A stretch of DNA of 64,000 nt from positions 81,140 through 145,139 of the forward strand of contig NZ_QSRL01000005.1 in assembly GCF_003437035.1 (NCBI RefSeq). Reading direction: 5' to 3'. Origin of the DNA: Collinsella sp. TF08-11AT. Its GTDB lineage: Bacteria > Actinomycetota > Coriobacteriia > Coriobacteriales > Coriobacteriaceae. The notes beneath the pieces are model-generated. The model had not been told where the DNA came from, did no database searches, and saw only the letters and a program-made list of their open reading frames with translations. Positions 9,388 through 25,917 of the stretch are shown piece after piece; the first letter of the stretch is position 1, and every line of letters begins with the position of its first letter. The translations under genes were made by a program, and so were the position numbers.

Positions 9388-9624
9388 CTACTTCTCCAAT
9401 GCCGCCTCGACCGTATCGGCGAACTCGCCGACCGTCTTGGGGTTCTCCTCGGTATCGAGCTGGATGCCAAACTCGTCCTCAACGGCGACGAGGATCTCGA
9501 CGGTGCCCAGACTGTCGAGACCAATCTCCTCGAGCGTGGACTCGGGCTTCATCTCGACGTCGTCAAGACCGGCGGTCTCGCGGATAACATCGCAAACGCG
9601 CTCGAAGGTCTTCTGATCTGCCAT
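9388..9624 (-). CDS. acpP: Acyl carrier protein
   Basis: ACP carries the growing acyl chain on a phosphopantetheine arm. The acidic 78-residue protein has the attachment site Ser38 in the invariant DSLG motif, preceded by helix I and followed by the recognition helix. It lies two bases before fabK and about 50 bases after fabH in the operon, with a good GGAG ribosome binding site. The gene order makes it the carrier of the fatty acid pathway. Confidence 0.97.
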   Translation of the reverse strand: MADQKTFERVCDVIRETAGLDDVEMKPESTLEEIGLDSLGTVEILVAVEDEFGIQLDTEENPKTVGEFADTVEAALEK

Positions 9625-9676
9625 GGTAGTTCTCCTTTGTTTGTGCCCTAGGGGCGTTTTTATTTCCTATGTGCGA

Positions 9677-10636
9677 CTACTTCCAACGAAGTAGATAGCC
9701 ACCTATATCCAGACCGGCGCCAAATCCAACGAGGGTGATGGTGTCGCCCGTGTGAAGTGCACCGGCGTTTGCCAGCCGGTCGAGGGCAAGCGGAATGCAT
9801 GCGCTCGAAATGTTGCCGGTCTCGCGCAGCGTTCGAACCACGCGCTTGTCTGGCACACCGAGGCGCTTGACCGCCTGACTCAGGATTCGTTCGTTAGCCT
9901 GATGGAATACAAAATGGTCGATGTCCTCGACCGAAATGCCCGCATCGCTCGCAAGCTTATGGACCGTGTCGCAAATCGCGTTGACGCCGAACTTGAACAC
10001 GCGGCGGCCATTCATGGACAGCACGCTCTCGCTATCTGCGGAGGCCTTAAACGGCGAGGTGCCGACCAGACCGGGAACGCACAACGTCTCGACGTCGGGC
10101 GCCGTCGAAAGCTCAACGGCAAGGGGGCTGTCTCCCCCAGCCTCAATCACCGCGGCGCCTGCCCCATCGCCAAAGAGCACACAGGTGGCGCGGTCGGTCC
10201 AGTCGAGCGCGCGCGTCATCTGCTCGGCGGCAACGACAAGCACATGCTTGGCTCGTCCTCGGGCGATATAGCCCTCGGCAACATCGAGCGCAAATACGAA
10301 GCCGGCGCAGGCAGCCGAGACATCGAAGGCAGGGCACGTCGCGCCCAGTCGCTCAGCAACGGCACACGCCTCGGCGGGAACAAGGTGGTCACCCGTCGTC
10401 GTCGAGCAGACGATCAGATCCAACTGGCTCGCGTCGATTCCGGACACCTGAAGTGCCCGCTCGCTCGCCGCTACGGCAAGGTCGTCAAGTGACTCGGTGG
10501 TGCAGACGTGGCGACTCTTAATACCTGTGCGGGTAAAAATCCACTCATCCGAGGTATCGAGGAACTCGGACAGCTCGTCATTGGAAACACTGCGCTTAGG
10601 AAGCGCCGAGCCTGTTCCAAGAATCGTGAAACCCAT
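9677..10636 (-). CDS. fabH: 3-oxoacyl-ACP synthase III
   Basis: FabH starts fatty acid synthesis by condensing an acyl-CoA primer with malonyl-ACP. The 319-residue protein has the Cys-His-Asn triad: Cys in DVSAACAGFVF, His in HQANERI and Asn in GNISSACIPLAL. The start at 10636 has a near-perfect AAGGAGGT site; longer frames upstream would cover the promoter. As first gene of the operon it faces birA, and the region between holds two palindromic operator candidates. Primer choice (straight or branched) cannot be read from the sequence. Confidence 0.96.
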   Translation of the reverse strand: MGFTILGTGSALPKRSVSNDELSEFLDTSDEWIFTRTGIKSRHVCTTESLDDLAVAASERALQVSGIDASQLDLIVCSTTTGDHLVPAEACAVAERLGATCPAFDVSAACAGFVFALDVAEGYIARGRAKHVLVVAAEQMTRALDWTDRATCVLFGDGAGAAVIEAGGDSPLAVELSTAPDVETLCVPGLVGTSPFKASADSESVLSMNGRRVFKFGVNAICDTVHKLASDAGISVEDIDHFVFHQANERILSQAVKRLGVPDKRVVRTLRETGNISSACIPLALDRLANAGALHTGDTITLVGFGAGLDIGGYLLRWK

Positions 10637-10652
10637 CACTAACCTCCTTTGA

Positions 10653-10671
10653 GTTGTTGACGTGTTTACAT
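10653..10671. promoter_or_regulatory. Operator candidate 1 of the fab operon
   Basis: The sequence GTTGTTGACGTGTTTACAT matches the second site at 10701 in 17 of 19 positions. It lies between the likely fabH transcription start and the fabH ribosome binding site, where a bound repressor would block the operon. The regulator is not identified; no FabT-like gene is adjacent. Confidence 0.5.
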
Positions 10672-10682
10672 CGACCAAGAGA

Positions 10683-10708
10683 GGATAGCGCATTTCAGTC
10701 GTTGTTAA
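10683..10708 (-). promoter_or_regulatory. Possible fabH promoter
   Basis: On the minus strand TTAACA and TATCCT are separated by 15 bases, an approximate -35/-10 pair. The -35 part lies inside operator candidate 2. Spacing is short, so this is a weak call. Confidence 0.35.
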
Positions 10709-10719
10709 CGTGTTAACAT
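10701..10719. promoter_or_regulatory. Operator candidate 2 of the fab operon
   Basis: GTTGTTAACGTGTTAACAT contains the perfect palindrome TGTTAAC-GT-GTTAACA. Together with the 17/19 copy 48 bases away it looks like a paired binding site for a dimeric repressor controlling fabH and possibly birA. The half-site resembles a BirA half-site, but the two-base spacer does not fit a BirA operator. Confidence 0.6.
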
Positions 10720-10810
10720 TAAATTGTCCAAATGCGACAAAGGCTTCACATTGTGTCTCTCTCGACACCATTGCGTTATTCACTTATTCATTAAGGAGGT
10801 AGCAGCCGTT

Positions 10811-11587
10811 ATGGATGCCAAATTAACGATAGTCGACGTAACCGGATCGACCAACGATGACCTGCTCGAAGCAGGAAAACAGGGAGCGCCGCACGGCACA
10901 GGACTTGCCGCCCGGGCTCAGACAGCAGGACGCGGCCGGCGCGGCCACAAGTGGGATTCAACCGCCGGCAACCTATTGCTTTCGATTGTCCTGCGTCCAT
11001 GCGTTAATCCTGCGAAGTACTCTGGTCTTGCTGCCGTCAGCGGCCTAGCGGTGCTCGAGGCGCTCGAAAAACAGGGTCTTGCAAACGAGATTGGCCTCAA
11101 ATGGCCCAACGACCTGGTCGCGCGTGGACGCAAACTCGGCGGCATTCTGGTCGAGGCCGCACGCGATAACGAAGGCAAACCTTTCGCCGTCTGTGGCATT
11201 GGTGTCAATGTGAACTATGCGCCCCAAGAGGTGCCCGATGGCGGCCTGCCGGCAATCGGTCTCTCGGACCTTAACGAGAACGTTCCAGCTGTCGACATGC
11301 TCCTCGATGAGGTCTATCACGCAGTTATAGACGCTATAGATGCCTGGGCAGAACGCCTCAACGCCATGGAAGAAAACACCGGACCGCTCGCGCCCGTCCA
11401 CGGCGAATATGTCGCTCACCTCAATTGGATTGGAAAGCACGTTATCGCCCGCTCCCCTGCCGGTGACGAGCTGGCGCGAGGCATCTTTAAAACGGTCGAT
11501 GGCTTTGGTCGTGCGTGCATCGAAACAGAAGACGGCTTGCGATCCTTCCATTTTGAGGAAGCGTCATTGCGCCCCTTGAGTGAGTAG
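10811..11587 (+). CDS. birA: Biotin--[acetyl-CoA carboxylase] ligase, no DNA-binding domain
   Basis: BirA activates biotin with ATP and attaches it to Lys of AccB. The 258-residue protein contains the biotin-loop motif GRGRRGHKW, the KWPNDL motif and a small C-terminal SH3-like domain. It begins directly with the catalytic domain, so it lacks the N-terminal helix-turn-helix found in regulatory BirA proteins and cannot itself be the repressor of this region. ATG 10811 was chosen for its AAGGAGGT site ten bases upstream. It is divergent from the fab operon, whose AccB is its substrate. Confidence 0.94.
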   Translation: MDAKLTIVDVTGSTNDDLLEAGKQGAPHGTGLAARAQTAGRGRRGHKWDSTAGNLLLSIVLRPCVNPAKYSGLAAVSGLAVLEALEKQGLANEIGLKWPNDLVARGRKLGGILVEAARDNEGKPFAVCGIGVNVNYAPQEVPDGGLPAIGLSDLNENVPAVDMLLDEVYHAVIDAIDAWAERLNAMEENTGPLAPVHGEYVAHLNWIGKHVIARSPAGDELARGIFKTVDGFGRACIETEDGLRSFHFEEASLRPLSE

Positions 11588-11645
11588 GTCGCCACAGCCA
11601 GCCGCTCGGCAGCCTTACCCGGCGATCCAAACCCATCATGCAAAA

Positions 11646-11686
11646 CAAAAGGGCCCCGCTACCGTAACGGCAGCGGGGCCCTTTAA
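11646..11686. terminator. Bidirectional terminator between birA and rpsJ
   Basis: A 15-base stem (arms AAAGGGCCCCGCT and AGCGGGGCCCTTT) around a short loop lies between the convergent birA and rpsJ genes, with A and T runs on either side. It can end both transcripts. Confidence 0.85.
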
Positions 11687-11703
11687 GCTATGAGCGATAT
11701 CGC

Positions 11704-12012
11704 TTAGAGCTTGATGTCGATGTCGACGCCAGCGGGGAGGTCGAGACGCATAAGCGAATCAACGGTGCCCGAGGTGGGGTCGAGGATGTCGATGAGGCGC
11801 TTGTGGGTGCGCATCTCGAACTGCTCACGGGAGTCCTTGTTCACGTGCGGCGAGCGGATAACCGTGTACAGGTTGCGCTCGGTGGGCAGGGGGACAGGAC
11901 CGGAAACGCGAGCGCCGGTCTTCTGAGCGGTCTCGACGATGAGCTTCGCGGACTGATCGACGACCTCGTGATCATAGCCCTTGAGGCGAATGCGGATCTT
12001 CTGGGTAGCCAA
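11704..12012 (-). CDS. rpsJ: Ribosomal protein S10
   Basis: S10 is a small-subunit ribosomal protein and, as NusE, a partner of NusB and NusG in transcription antitermination. The 102-residue protein shows the family core from [11 protein letters not shown] to [10 protein letters not shown]. The start codon is TTG, eleven bases after GGAGG; no ATG is available nearby. It is the last gene of rpsL-rpsG-fusA-rpsJ and is not followed by the S10 operon, because birA and a terminator lie next to it. Confidence 0.97.
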   Translation of the reverse strand: MATQKIRIRLKGYDHEVVDQSAKLIVETAQKTGARVSGPVPLPTERNLYTVIRSPHVNKDSREQFEMRTHKRLIDILDPTSGTVDSLMRLDLPAGVDIDIKL

Positions 12013-12072
12013 CTTAAACCTCCAAAGAGTGCGAGAGATGCTCTCGCGGATTACGTAACAGGGAGCTCGAAC

Positions 12073-14172
12073 TTAGGCGTTCTTGCTCATGACCTCGTCC
12101 ACGATGGACTTGGGCGCGGGCTCATAAGAGTCGAACTGCATCGTGTAGGATGCACGGCCCTGGGTCTGGGAGCGAAGGTCGGTAGCGTAACCGAACATCT
12201 CGCCCAGCGGCACCTTGGCACGGATGAGCTTGCTGTTCTTGCGATCCTCCATGCCCTCGATCTTGCCGCGGCGACCGGAGAGGTTGCCCATAACGTCGCC
12301 CATGTACTGCTCGGGGGTCTCGACCTCGACAGCCATGATCGGCTCGAGCAGCTGCGGGTCGGACTTCTTGAGGGCGTCCTTGATAGCCATGGAACCGGCG
12401 ATCTTAAAGGCGGCCTCGGAGGAGTCGACCTCGTGGTAAGAACCGTCGAACAGGGTGACCTTAACGTCGAGGACCGGGAAGCCGGCGATAACACCGGTGT
12501 TCAGGGCCTCCTGGATGCCCTTGTCGATGGACGGGATGTACTCCTTGGGCACGACGCCGCCGACGATAGCGTTGACGAACTCGTAGCCGAAGCCCTCCTC
12601 CATCTTCTCGAGCTTGATGACGGCGTGGCCGTACTGACCGCGACCACCGGACTGACGGACGAACTTGCCCTCAGCCTTCTCGACGTCGTGACCAGCGGTC
12701 TCGCGGTAGGCAACCTGGGGCTTACCAACGTTAGCGTCAACCTTGAACTCGCGGAGCAGACGGTCGACGATAATCTCGAGGTGCAGCTCGCCCATGCCGG
12801 CGATGATGGTCTGGCCGGTCTCGTGGTTGGTGGACACCTGGAAGGTCGGGTCCTCCTCGGCGAGCTTGGTCAGAGCCAGGGACATCTTGTCCTGCTCGGC
12901 CTTGGTCTTGGGCTCGATGGCAACGTCGATAACGGGCTTAGCGAACTCGATCTTCTCGAGGACGATCTCCTTGCCCTCGGCGCACAGGGTGTCACCGGTG
13001 GTGGAGTTCTTGAATCCGACGCAAGCGACGATGTCGCCGGCGGCAGCGTCGTCACGGTCGATACGCTCGGCGGCGTTCATCTCGAGGATGCGGCCGAGGC
13101 GCTCGCGCTGACCGTTGGAAGCGTTGACAACGTAGGAGCCGGACTCGGCGCGGCCGGAGTAAACGCGGACGTAGGTGAGCTTACCGACGAACGGGTCGGT
13201 CATGATCTTGAAGACCAGGCCGGAGAAGGGCTCGTCGAAGGAAGGATGACGCTGGATCTCCTCGCCGGTGTCCGGATCGGTACCGGTGACGGCCTCAACG
13301 TCGAGCGGGCTGGGCAGGTAGTCGACGACAGCGTCGAGCAGCTCCTGGACGCCCTTGTTCTTGTAGGCGGAGCCCACGAAGACGAGGTTGAGCTCGTTGG
13401 CCAGAACGCCCTTACGCAGAGCAGCCTTGAGCTCCTCGACGGTGAAGTCCTCCTCCATGAGGATCTTCTCCATGAGCTCGTCGTCAAAGCTGGCAGCAGC
13501 GTCGAGGAGCTCCTCGCGCTTGGTGGCAGCGATGTCGGCGAACTCAGCCGGGATCTCGTCCATCGGCTCGGGGTAGGTCATGCCCTTCTCGTCGGCCTTG
13601 AAGTCCCATGCAGTCATGGTGACCAGGTCGATGACGCCCCAGAAGTTGTCCTCGGCGCCCATCGGGACCTGAGCGGCCACGGCGTTAGCGTCGAGACGAT
13701 CCTTCATGGTCTCGATAGCGTTGAAGAAGTCAGCGCCCACGCGGTCATACTTGTTGATGAAGGCGATGCGGGGAACGTTGAAGGTAGAAGCCTGACGCCA
13801 AACGGTCTCAGACTGGGGCTGAACGCCGGCAACGGCGTCGAAGACGGCGACAGCGCCATCGAGGACGCGCAGGCAGCGCTCGACCTCGGCGGTGAAGTCA
13901 ACGTGGCCCGGGGTGTCGATGATCTGGATGCGGTAGTCCTTGCCGTCCTTGTTCCAGAAGCAGGTGGTAGCAGCGGAGGTAATGGTTACGCCGCGCTCCT
14001 GCTCCTGAACCATCCAGTCCATGGTGGCAGCGCCCTCATGGACCTCACCGATCTTGTGGGTCTTACCGGTGTAGTAAAGAATACGCTCGGTCGTGGTGGT
14101 CTTACCGGCATCGATGTGGGCCATGATGCCGATGTTACGGGTATCGGAAAGCTTGTACTTAGGCTTAGCCAT
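12073..14172 (-). CDS. fusA: Translation elongation factor G
   Basis: EF-G is the GTPase that drives ribosomal translocation. The 699-residue protein has the G1 motif AHIDAGKTT, the G3 motif DTPGHVDF and the G4 motif NKYDRVGAD, followed by domains II to V. Length is normal and no duplication is seen. It has an AAGGAA ribosome binding site and lies 19 bases after rpsG in the str operon. The tuf gene that often follows is instead at 58500. Confidence 0.98.
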   Translation of the reverse strand: MAKPKYKLSDTRNIGIMAHIDAGKTTTTERILYYTGKTHKIGEVHEGAATMDWMVQEQERGVTITSAATTCFWNKDGKDYRIQIIDTPGHVDFTAEVERCLRVLDGAVAVFDAVAGVQPQSETVWRQASTFNVPRIAFINKYDRVGADFFNAIETMKDRLDANAVAAQVPMGAEDNFWGVIDLVTMTAWDFKADEKGMTYPEPMDEIPAEFADIAATKREELLDAAASFDDELMEKILMEEDFTVEELKAALRKGVLANELNLVFVGSAYKNKGVQELLDAVVDYLPSPLDVEAVTGTDPDTGEEIQRHPSFDEPFSGLVFKIMTDPFVGKLTYVRVYSGRAESGSYVVNASNGQRERLGRILEMNAAERIDRDDAAAGDIVACVGFKNSTTGDTLCAEGKEIVLEKIEFAKPVIDVAIEPKTKAEQDKMSLALTKLAEEDPTFQVSTNHETGQTIIAGMGELHLEIIVDRLLREFKVDANVGKPQVAYRETAGHDVEKAEGKFVRQSGGRGQYGHAVIKLEKMEEGFGYEFVNAIVGGVVPKEYIPSIDKGIQEALNTGVIAGFPVLDVKVTLFDGSYHEVDSSEAAFKIAGSMAIKDALKKSDPQLLEPIMAVEVETPEQYMGDVMGNLSGRRGKIEGMEDRKNSKLIRAKVPLGEMFGYATDLRSQTQGRASYTMQFDSYEPAPKSIVDEVMSKNA

Positions 14173-14191
14173 GTTAGTTCCTTACCTTAAC

Positions 14192-14665
14192 TTACCAACG
14201 ATAGTGAGAGAACGCGCGGTTGGCCTCGGCCATCTTGAAGACGTCCTCACGCTTCTTGACGGAAGCGCCCAGGCCGTTGGAGGCGTCGAGGATCTCGTTG
14301 GCGAGACGCTCGGCCATGGTCTTCTCCTTGCGAGCGCGGGAGAAGTTGACGATCCAGCGGATACCCAGAGCGGTGGAACGACGGGAGTTGACCTCCATCG
14401 GGACCTGATAGGTAGCGCCACCGACACGCTTGGGCTTAACCTCGAGCGTGGGCTTGACGTTGTCCATAGCCTTCTTGAAGGTAGCGAGAGCGTCGCCACC
14501 CTCGGACTTCTCGGCAACGATCTCGAAAGCGGTGTAAACGATGCGCTCAGCGGTGGCCTTCTTGCCGTCAAGAAGGACCTTGTTGATGAGCTGAGTCACC
14601 AGGCGGTTGTTGTAAACGGCGTCAGGCTGAACCTCACGACGATTAGCTGCTGCACGACGCGGCAT
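14192..14665 (-). CDS. rpsG: Ribosomal protein S7
   Basis: S7 nucleates assembly of the 30S head and in many bacteria is the autoregulator of the str operon. The 157-residue protein starts [10 protein letters not shown] and ends in AFSHYRW, both typical. It lies between rpsL (74 bases upstream) and fusA. Confidence 0.97.
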   Translation of the reverse strand: MPRRAAANRREVQPDAVYNNRLVTQLINKVLLDGKKATAERIVYTAFEIVAEKSEGGDALATFKKAMDNVKPTLEVKPKRVGGATYQVPMEVNSRRSTALGIRWIVNFSRARKEKTMAERLANEILDASNGLGASVKKREDVFKMAEANRAFSHYRW

Positions 14666-14739
14666 GTGAAATCTCCTTAAGTGTCTACCGTGCGGCGCTC
14701 AAGACGGCACACGGCGAAAGTATCAAAACGTTATCTGGC

Positions 14740-15117
14740 TTATTTAGCTTTGGGGCGCTTAGCACCGTACTTGGAACGGGCCTGCATACGGTTCTGGACC
14801 GGAGCAGCGTCGTAGGCGCCACGGATGACGTGATAACGGACACCAGGGAGGTCACGGACACGACCGCCGCGGACGAGCACGATGGAGTGCTCCTGCAGGT
14901 TGTGGCCCTCACCCGGGATGTAAGCAGTAACTTCGATGCCGTTGACAAGGCGAACACGGGCAACCTTACGAAGAGCCGAGTTCGGCTTCTTGGGGCTCGT
15001 GGTGAAGACGCGGGTGCACACGCCGCGCTTCTGGGAGTTGTGCTGCAGAGCAGCGTTCTTGGACTTCTTGGGCACGGAACGACGGCCCTGGCGAACCAGC
15101 TGGTTAATAGTAGGCAA
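14740..15117 (-). CDS. rpsL: Ribosomal protein S12
   Basis: S12 sits in the decoding centre and controls accuracy. The 125-residue protein contains the conserved [15 protein letters not shown] and [11 protein letters not shown] segments, with the Lys residues where streptomycin resistance changes occur still wild-type. The start codon is TTG, six bases after AAGGAG. It heads the str operon, with a consensus promoter about 100 bases upstream. Confidence 0.97.
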   Translation of the reverse strand: MPTINQLVRQGRRSVPKKSKNAALQHNSQKRGVCTRVFTTSPKKPNSALRKVARVRLVNGIEVTAYIPGEGHNLQEHSIVLVRGGRVRDLPGVRYHVIRGAYDAAPVQNRMQARSKYGAKRPKAK

Positions 15118-15210
15118 AGCGTACTCCTTCTCGAATGATTCCAGCTTTCTGTAAAGTGCAACGGCTTGAATCGAGGGGTCAGCATCCCCCTACGAAACAC
15201 GCAGTTCGAT

Positions 15211-15239
15211 AGGATACGTGGCGTTAGCTGTGCCGTCAA
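15211..15239 (-). promoter_or_regulatory. Housekeeping promoter of the str operon
   Basis: TTGACG and TATCCT are separated by exactly 17 bases on the minus strand, 94 bases before the rpsL start. This is the clearest sigma-70-type promoter in the region. Confidence 0.7.
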
Positions 15240-15323
15240 CAGACCACGCCGCCGGGCGTATCCCAAAATTGGCACATTTCCGCAAAGCCTACACAAAAGG
15301 AATCCCCTCCTGTGCGCGCTGGC

Positions 15324-15462
15324 GGATCCCCGGGCCGGGCGGCACAGGGGTTAAGTTTGCTGCTCTACAGTCCTGGCTCGCACGGAGGCCACATTAAGTG
15401 GCCTCCGGCTCGTGCGGAACTCGCGACAAACTTAACCCCTGTGCCGCCCGGGCCGGGGATCC
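15324..15462. repeat. Long palindrome with conserved core, copy 1
   Basis: Arms of 36 bases (15324-15359 and 15427-15462) pair at 35 of 36 positions. Between them a 51-base core (about 15369-15419) folds into its own hairpin around CACATTAAGTG. The same core returns at 28461-28511 with two differences that are compensatory in the stem, while the outer arms there are unrelated in sequence. It lies upstream of the rpsL promoter and holds no gene. Confidence 0.85.
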
Positions 15463-15485
15463 GACGTGCTCGTCGGGGCAACGTT

Positions 15486-15538
15486 ACCTGCCAAAAAGGG
15501 ACAGGTTTATTTTGGTCGGTTTTATCTGGGGAAACGTC
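15486..15538 (+). repeat. GGGACAGG-type palindrome, family E copy 1
   Basis: This 53-base unit matches 47979-48031 at 48 positions, centred on AGGGACAGGTTTATTTTGG with short inverted arms around CTGCC and its partner. A third, reversed copy lies at 17436. Such GGGACAGG motifs are known from palindromes mobilised by IS200-like RAYT transposases; no such transposase is in this window. Confidence 0.7.
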
Positions 15539-15593
15539 GCGCTCCAACGGTGATCTGCTCTCACCTGTCGCATGGAAATCGGCGGCGCTTTCG

Positions 15594-15714
15594 GAAGTAT
15601 GCGGCAAATTCTGGACCCGCCGAGCGCACCGGGGTTTTGCGATAATAAACCCGCAGGTAGAGCGCTTGAGCATATACGGTGTGGTCGACCCATCAAGATT
15701 TTGCCGCATACTTC
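15594..15714. repeat. Inverted repeat with 15-base perfect arms
   Basis: GAAGTATGCGGCAAA at 15594-15608 is repeated exactly in inverted form at 15700-15714, with a 91-base interior that has further small hairpins. No reading frame of substance lies in it. It may be a small non-coding mobile palindrome or a structured RNA. Confidence 0.55.
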
Positions 15715-15767
15715 AGGAATGCAGGCGAATATCGTGCGGTCTAACCGCCCATTTACCGCAAAGAAGG

Positions 15768-15794
15768 CCGCTTCCCCTAGTAGAAAGCGGCCCC
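15768..15794 (-). terminator. Terminator after the ECF-partner gene
   Basis: A GGCCGCTT/AAAGCGGCC stem stands directly after the stop at 15800, followed on the minus strand by a short T-rich stretch. Confidence 0.6.
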
Positions 15795-15799
15795 AAATC

Positions 15800-16876
15800 T
15801 TACGAATAGACGATGGTAAAGGGTTCCGACGTTTCGGCGCCCCCTGTTGAAGTGCAGCGTGTGCCTTCGAGCGTTACTGAAACCACTTGGTCGACATCAA
15901 TCAACTTCGATGGCACCCAAATGTTCTCTCCGCTATTGCGTCCCATCGAAACATAGAAATTGTACGCCCCTGCGTCGTCATCTTCGATAATCTGCTCTGA
16001 CCCATCCTTGTAGGTGACGGTCAGTTTATGATCAACTGCTTCATAGCCCAGATCATCGATGTGCGTCTGGATGGAAAACGGACTGATCTCGAGAGGCGAG
16101 TCATCGGAGCGGAGTTCTTTTGTATCGACGTGCGCTCCGACGTTAAACTCTGGCGTCGATACCTCGAACACCTTCGCATCCTCACCTTTGCCCTCCGTCC
16201 AACTGATATTCCAGGTGACCGCATGTCGTAAATCTCGATCGCGATTCCAAGATGCAAAGTACATCGTGCCGTTAATGACCGTGTCGCTTGATGTGTCTTT
16301 ATCAATGGTGCAGCGTGTATCAGCCCATTCCTCGCCGAAGTTCATGCTGGGTGTACTGACGCCCCCTTCTTCTTCACCATAGAGAACAAGTTCGCCAAGC
16401 TCTGCCGCCGGCTTGTAGTAGTTAACGCCATTCGGATTGGACAATGTAAACGTCACAGCACCGCAACCGTTCTCGTCGATTGCCATCTCATGAATGTCGA
16501 GCGTATAGCCGTTGCCCTCGACGGACAGATTGACCTTCTGGACTGCACCCTCCAGGCTTTGGGGCGCGATACCATCACCAAACTCTCTGGTGTAGGTATA
16601 TTTCGTCCCCGACGAGCCGCCATTTGTCCAGGTAACGGACTCTCCGTTGCCATGGTTTCCCCAGGCAGAGGCAAAATAACTGGAATTGACAACAGCGTAG
16701 GCGACCCCTCCGGTCGCCAGCACTCCGGCAAGACATCCGATTACGGCAACATACAGAGGCTTCGCGTGACCCTTTCGGCGAAGCGGCTCGCCAGCAGCGG
16801 CATAAAGAACACGGTCAGCAAGATCGCTATCGGCTTGGACGGACTCGAAGGCCTGCTTGATCTGGTTGGATTTCAC
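15800..16876 (-). CDS. Membrane-anchored putative anti-sigma partner, DUF4179-like
   Basis: The 358-residue protein has a cytoplasmic N-terminus of about 40 residues, one membrane segment (about 41-63, beginning PLYVAVIGCLAG) and a large extracytoplasmic part rich in beta strands. This layout, and a start overlapping the upstream ECF sigma gene by 50 bases, fits a membrane anti-sigma factor that holds the sigma factor until a signal is sensed outside. The start is GTG, preceded by GAGGAGGG. The outer domain resembles DUF4179-type proteins; the signal is unknown. A similar pair is at 52025-53696. Confidence 0.7.
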   Translation of the reverse strand: MKSNQIKQAFESVQADSDLADRVLYAAAGEPLRRKGHAKPLYVAVIGCLAGVLATGGVAYAVVNSSYFASAWGNHGNGESVTWTNGGSSGTKYTYTREFGDGIAPQSLEGAVQKVNLSVEGNGYTLDIHEMAIDENGCGAVTFTLSNPNGVNYYKPAAELGELVLYGEEEGGVSTPSMNFGEEWADTRCTIDKDTSSDTVINGTMYFASWNRDRDLRHAVTWNISWTEGKGEDAKVFEVSTPEFNVGAHVDTKELRSDDSPLEISPFSIQTHIDDLGYEAVDHKLTVTYKDGSEQIIEDDDAGAYNFYVSMGRNSGENIWVPSKLIDVDQVVSVTLEGTRCTSTGGAETSEPFTIVYS

Positions 16877-17345
16877 GGTCGCCCTCCTCTAGGATGAACT
16901 TGAGCTTCGATCTGCCGCGAGCTAAACGCGTTCGAACGGTCGCGGCTGGCACATGCAGTAACTCGGCAATTTCTGAAGTCGAGAAGCCCAGATAGTAATA
17001 GAGCACGATAGGAATACGGAATCGCTCCGGAAGTCGCATAACGTCTGACAGGACCGCCTTGGTCTCCTCCTGCGCCGTCGAAAGCGAATCGGCCAGATTC
17101 TCAATATCCTCCACGCGCCTCCACGGCTTTCGAAAGAGAGATTTACATTCATTGATCGTGACCCGGATAAGCCATCGACGAAGATGCTCCCAGTTTTCAA
17201 ATTGCGCGTCGCTTTTGAGCAACTTAAGAAAGACGTCTTGAGCGACATCGTCGGCGTCAGCGCGATCACGCAGATACGTCAATGCGATCCGAAACACGAC
17301 ATCCCGGTGGTCTTCGACCGCCTGTCTAAAAGCTTGTTCTTCCAT
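16827..17345 (-). CDS. ECF-family RNA polymerase sigma factor
   Basis: A 172-residue sigma-70 factor of the extracytoplasmic function group. Region 2 contains the DVAQDVFLKLL motif for core binding and -10 recognition; region 4 contains the helix-turn-helix FSTSEIAELLHVPAATVRTRLARGR split over about residues 120-150. The start at 17345 has a nearly ideal GGGAGGTGATT site. It is co-transcribed with its overlapping membrane partner downstream. An ECF-like promoter candidate lies just upstream and suggests autoregulation. Confidence 0.9.
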   Translation of the reverse strand: MEEQAFRQAVEDHRDVVFRIALTYLRDRADADDVAQDVFLKLLKSDAQFENWEHLRRWLIRVTINECKSLFRKPWRRVEDIENLADSLSTAQEETKAVLSDVMRLPERFRIPIVLYYYLGFSTSEIAELLHVPAATVRTRLARGRSKLKFILEEGDREIQPDQAGLRVRPSR

Positions 17346-17393
17346 AATCACCTCCCGGTGACACTGATGGTTCTTGATGGGGCCCTCACCATA

Positions 17394-17421
17394 GATACGC
17401 TTTGACCAAACGGAATGTTTC
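17394..17421 (-). promoter_or_regulatory. Possible autoregulated ECF promoter
   Basis: On the minus strand GAAAC and CGTATC are separated by 17 bases, about 50 bases before the sigma gene. This resembles the GAAC/CGTA pattern used by many ECF sigma factors. The match is short. Confidence 0.35.
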
Positions 17422-17435
17422 AAATTCAAGCAGGA

Positions 17436-17472
17436 AAAACTACCAAAATAAACCTGTCCTTTTTTGCAAGTG
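17436..17472 (-). repeat. GGGACAGG-type palindrome, family E copy 3, reversed and degenerate
   Basis: Read on the minus strand, GGACAGGTTTATTTTGG is the same centre as at 15486 and 47979, but the flanking arms pair only partly. It lies upstream of the ECF sigma gene. Confidence 0.55.
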
Positions 17473-17509
17473 ACCAACGGAACGCAACAAGTTGAGCATA
17501 CGCAAGCGA

Positions 17510-17609
17510 GCGGCCCCCAGAGCGTACAAGGTGGCATGAAAAAGGCAGGGCATTGACCTTTTGGTCATGCCCTGCCTTTTGAATGACAGATTGTAGCTCT
17601 GGGGGCCGC
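17510..17609. repeat. Inverted repeat enclosing the rpoC terminator
   Basis: GCGGCCCCCAGAGC at 17510-17523 is inverted exactly at 17596-17609. The rpoC terminator lies inside, giving a nested structure of about 100 bases between rpoC and the sigma gene. Confidence 0.5.
17539..17580. terminator. rpoC: Terminator of the rpoBC operon
   Basis: A 14-base stem (AAAAGGCAGGGCAT with its complement) is followed by T runs in both directions, 75 bases after the rpoC stop. A further small hairpin, CCGCCGTTC/GAACGGCGG, is at 17626-17647. Confidence 0.85.
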
Positions 17610-17653
17610 GCAGCGACGGAGGTCGCCGCCGTTCGTTAGAACGGCGGAACTAA

Positions 17654-22132
<4,479 letters not shown>

Positions 22133-22138
22133 AGTCAA

Positions 22139-25630
<3,492 letters not shown>

Positions 25631-25703
25631 CAGGTTTTTCCTCCTTCACGGAAATGCTCGGTGGGTTGGCGAGGCATAGCTTCGCCAGTTATCGCAACCT
25701 AAT

Positions 25704-25731
25704 AGTTTATCAGGTACCGACCGTTGGGCAA
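25704..25731 (-). promoter_or_regulatory. Possible rpoB promoter
   Basis: TTGCCC and TAAACT are separated by 16 bases on the minus strand, about 75 bases upstream of rpoB. The match is moderate, but a promoter is expected here because galU upstream has its own terminator. Confidence 0.35.
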
Positions 25732-25865
25732 GAAAAGCCTTGACGCGATTGAGTTTTTGGAGTAGCAAAGTTTTTCGGCAGAAAACACGCAGGTAGATGT
25801 ATGTGTATCGAACATATGTTCATATATTTTCTGTGAACAGAGAGCCGGAAATCGCAGCTCTTATA

Positions 25866-25899
25866 AAAAACGGGCGCGAACCGAGGTCCGCGCCCGTAA
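25866..25899 (-). terminator. Terminator after galU
   Basis: Stem arms ACGGGCGCG and CGCGCCCGT are followed by TTTTTT on the minus strand, just past the galU stop. It separates galU from rpoB. Confidence 0.85.
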
Positions 25900-25917
25900 A
25901 TGTCGATGTCCCAAGGC

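Noticed and set aside
10653..10719. BirA operator
   Set aside because: Half-sites look alike, but BirA sites need a spacer of about 15 bases and this BirA has no helix-turn-helix domain.
11803..14190. A 795-codon open frame opposite fusA
   Set aside because: Antisense shadow of EF-G with no protein-like features.
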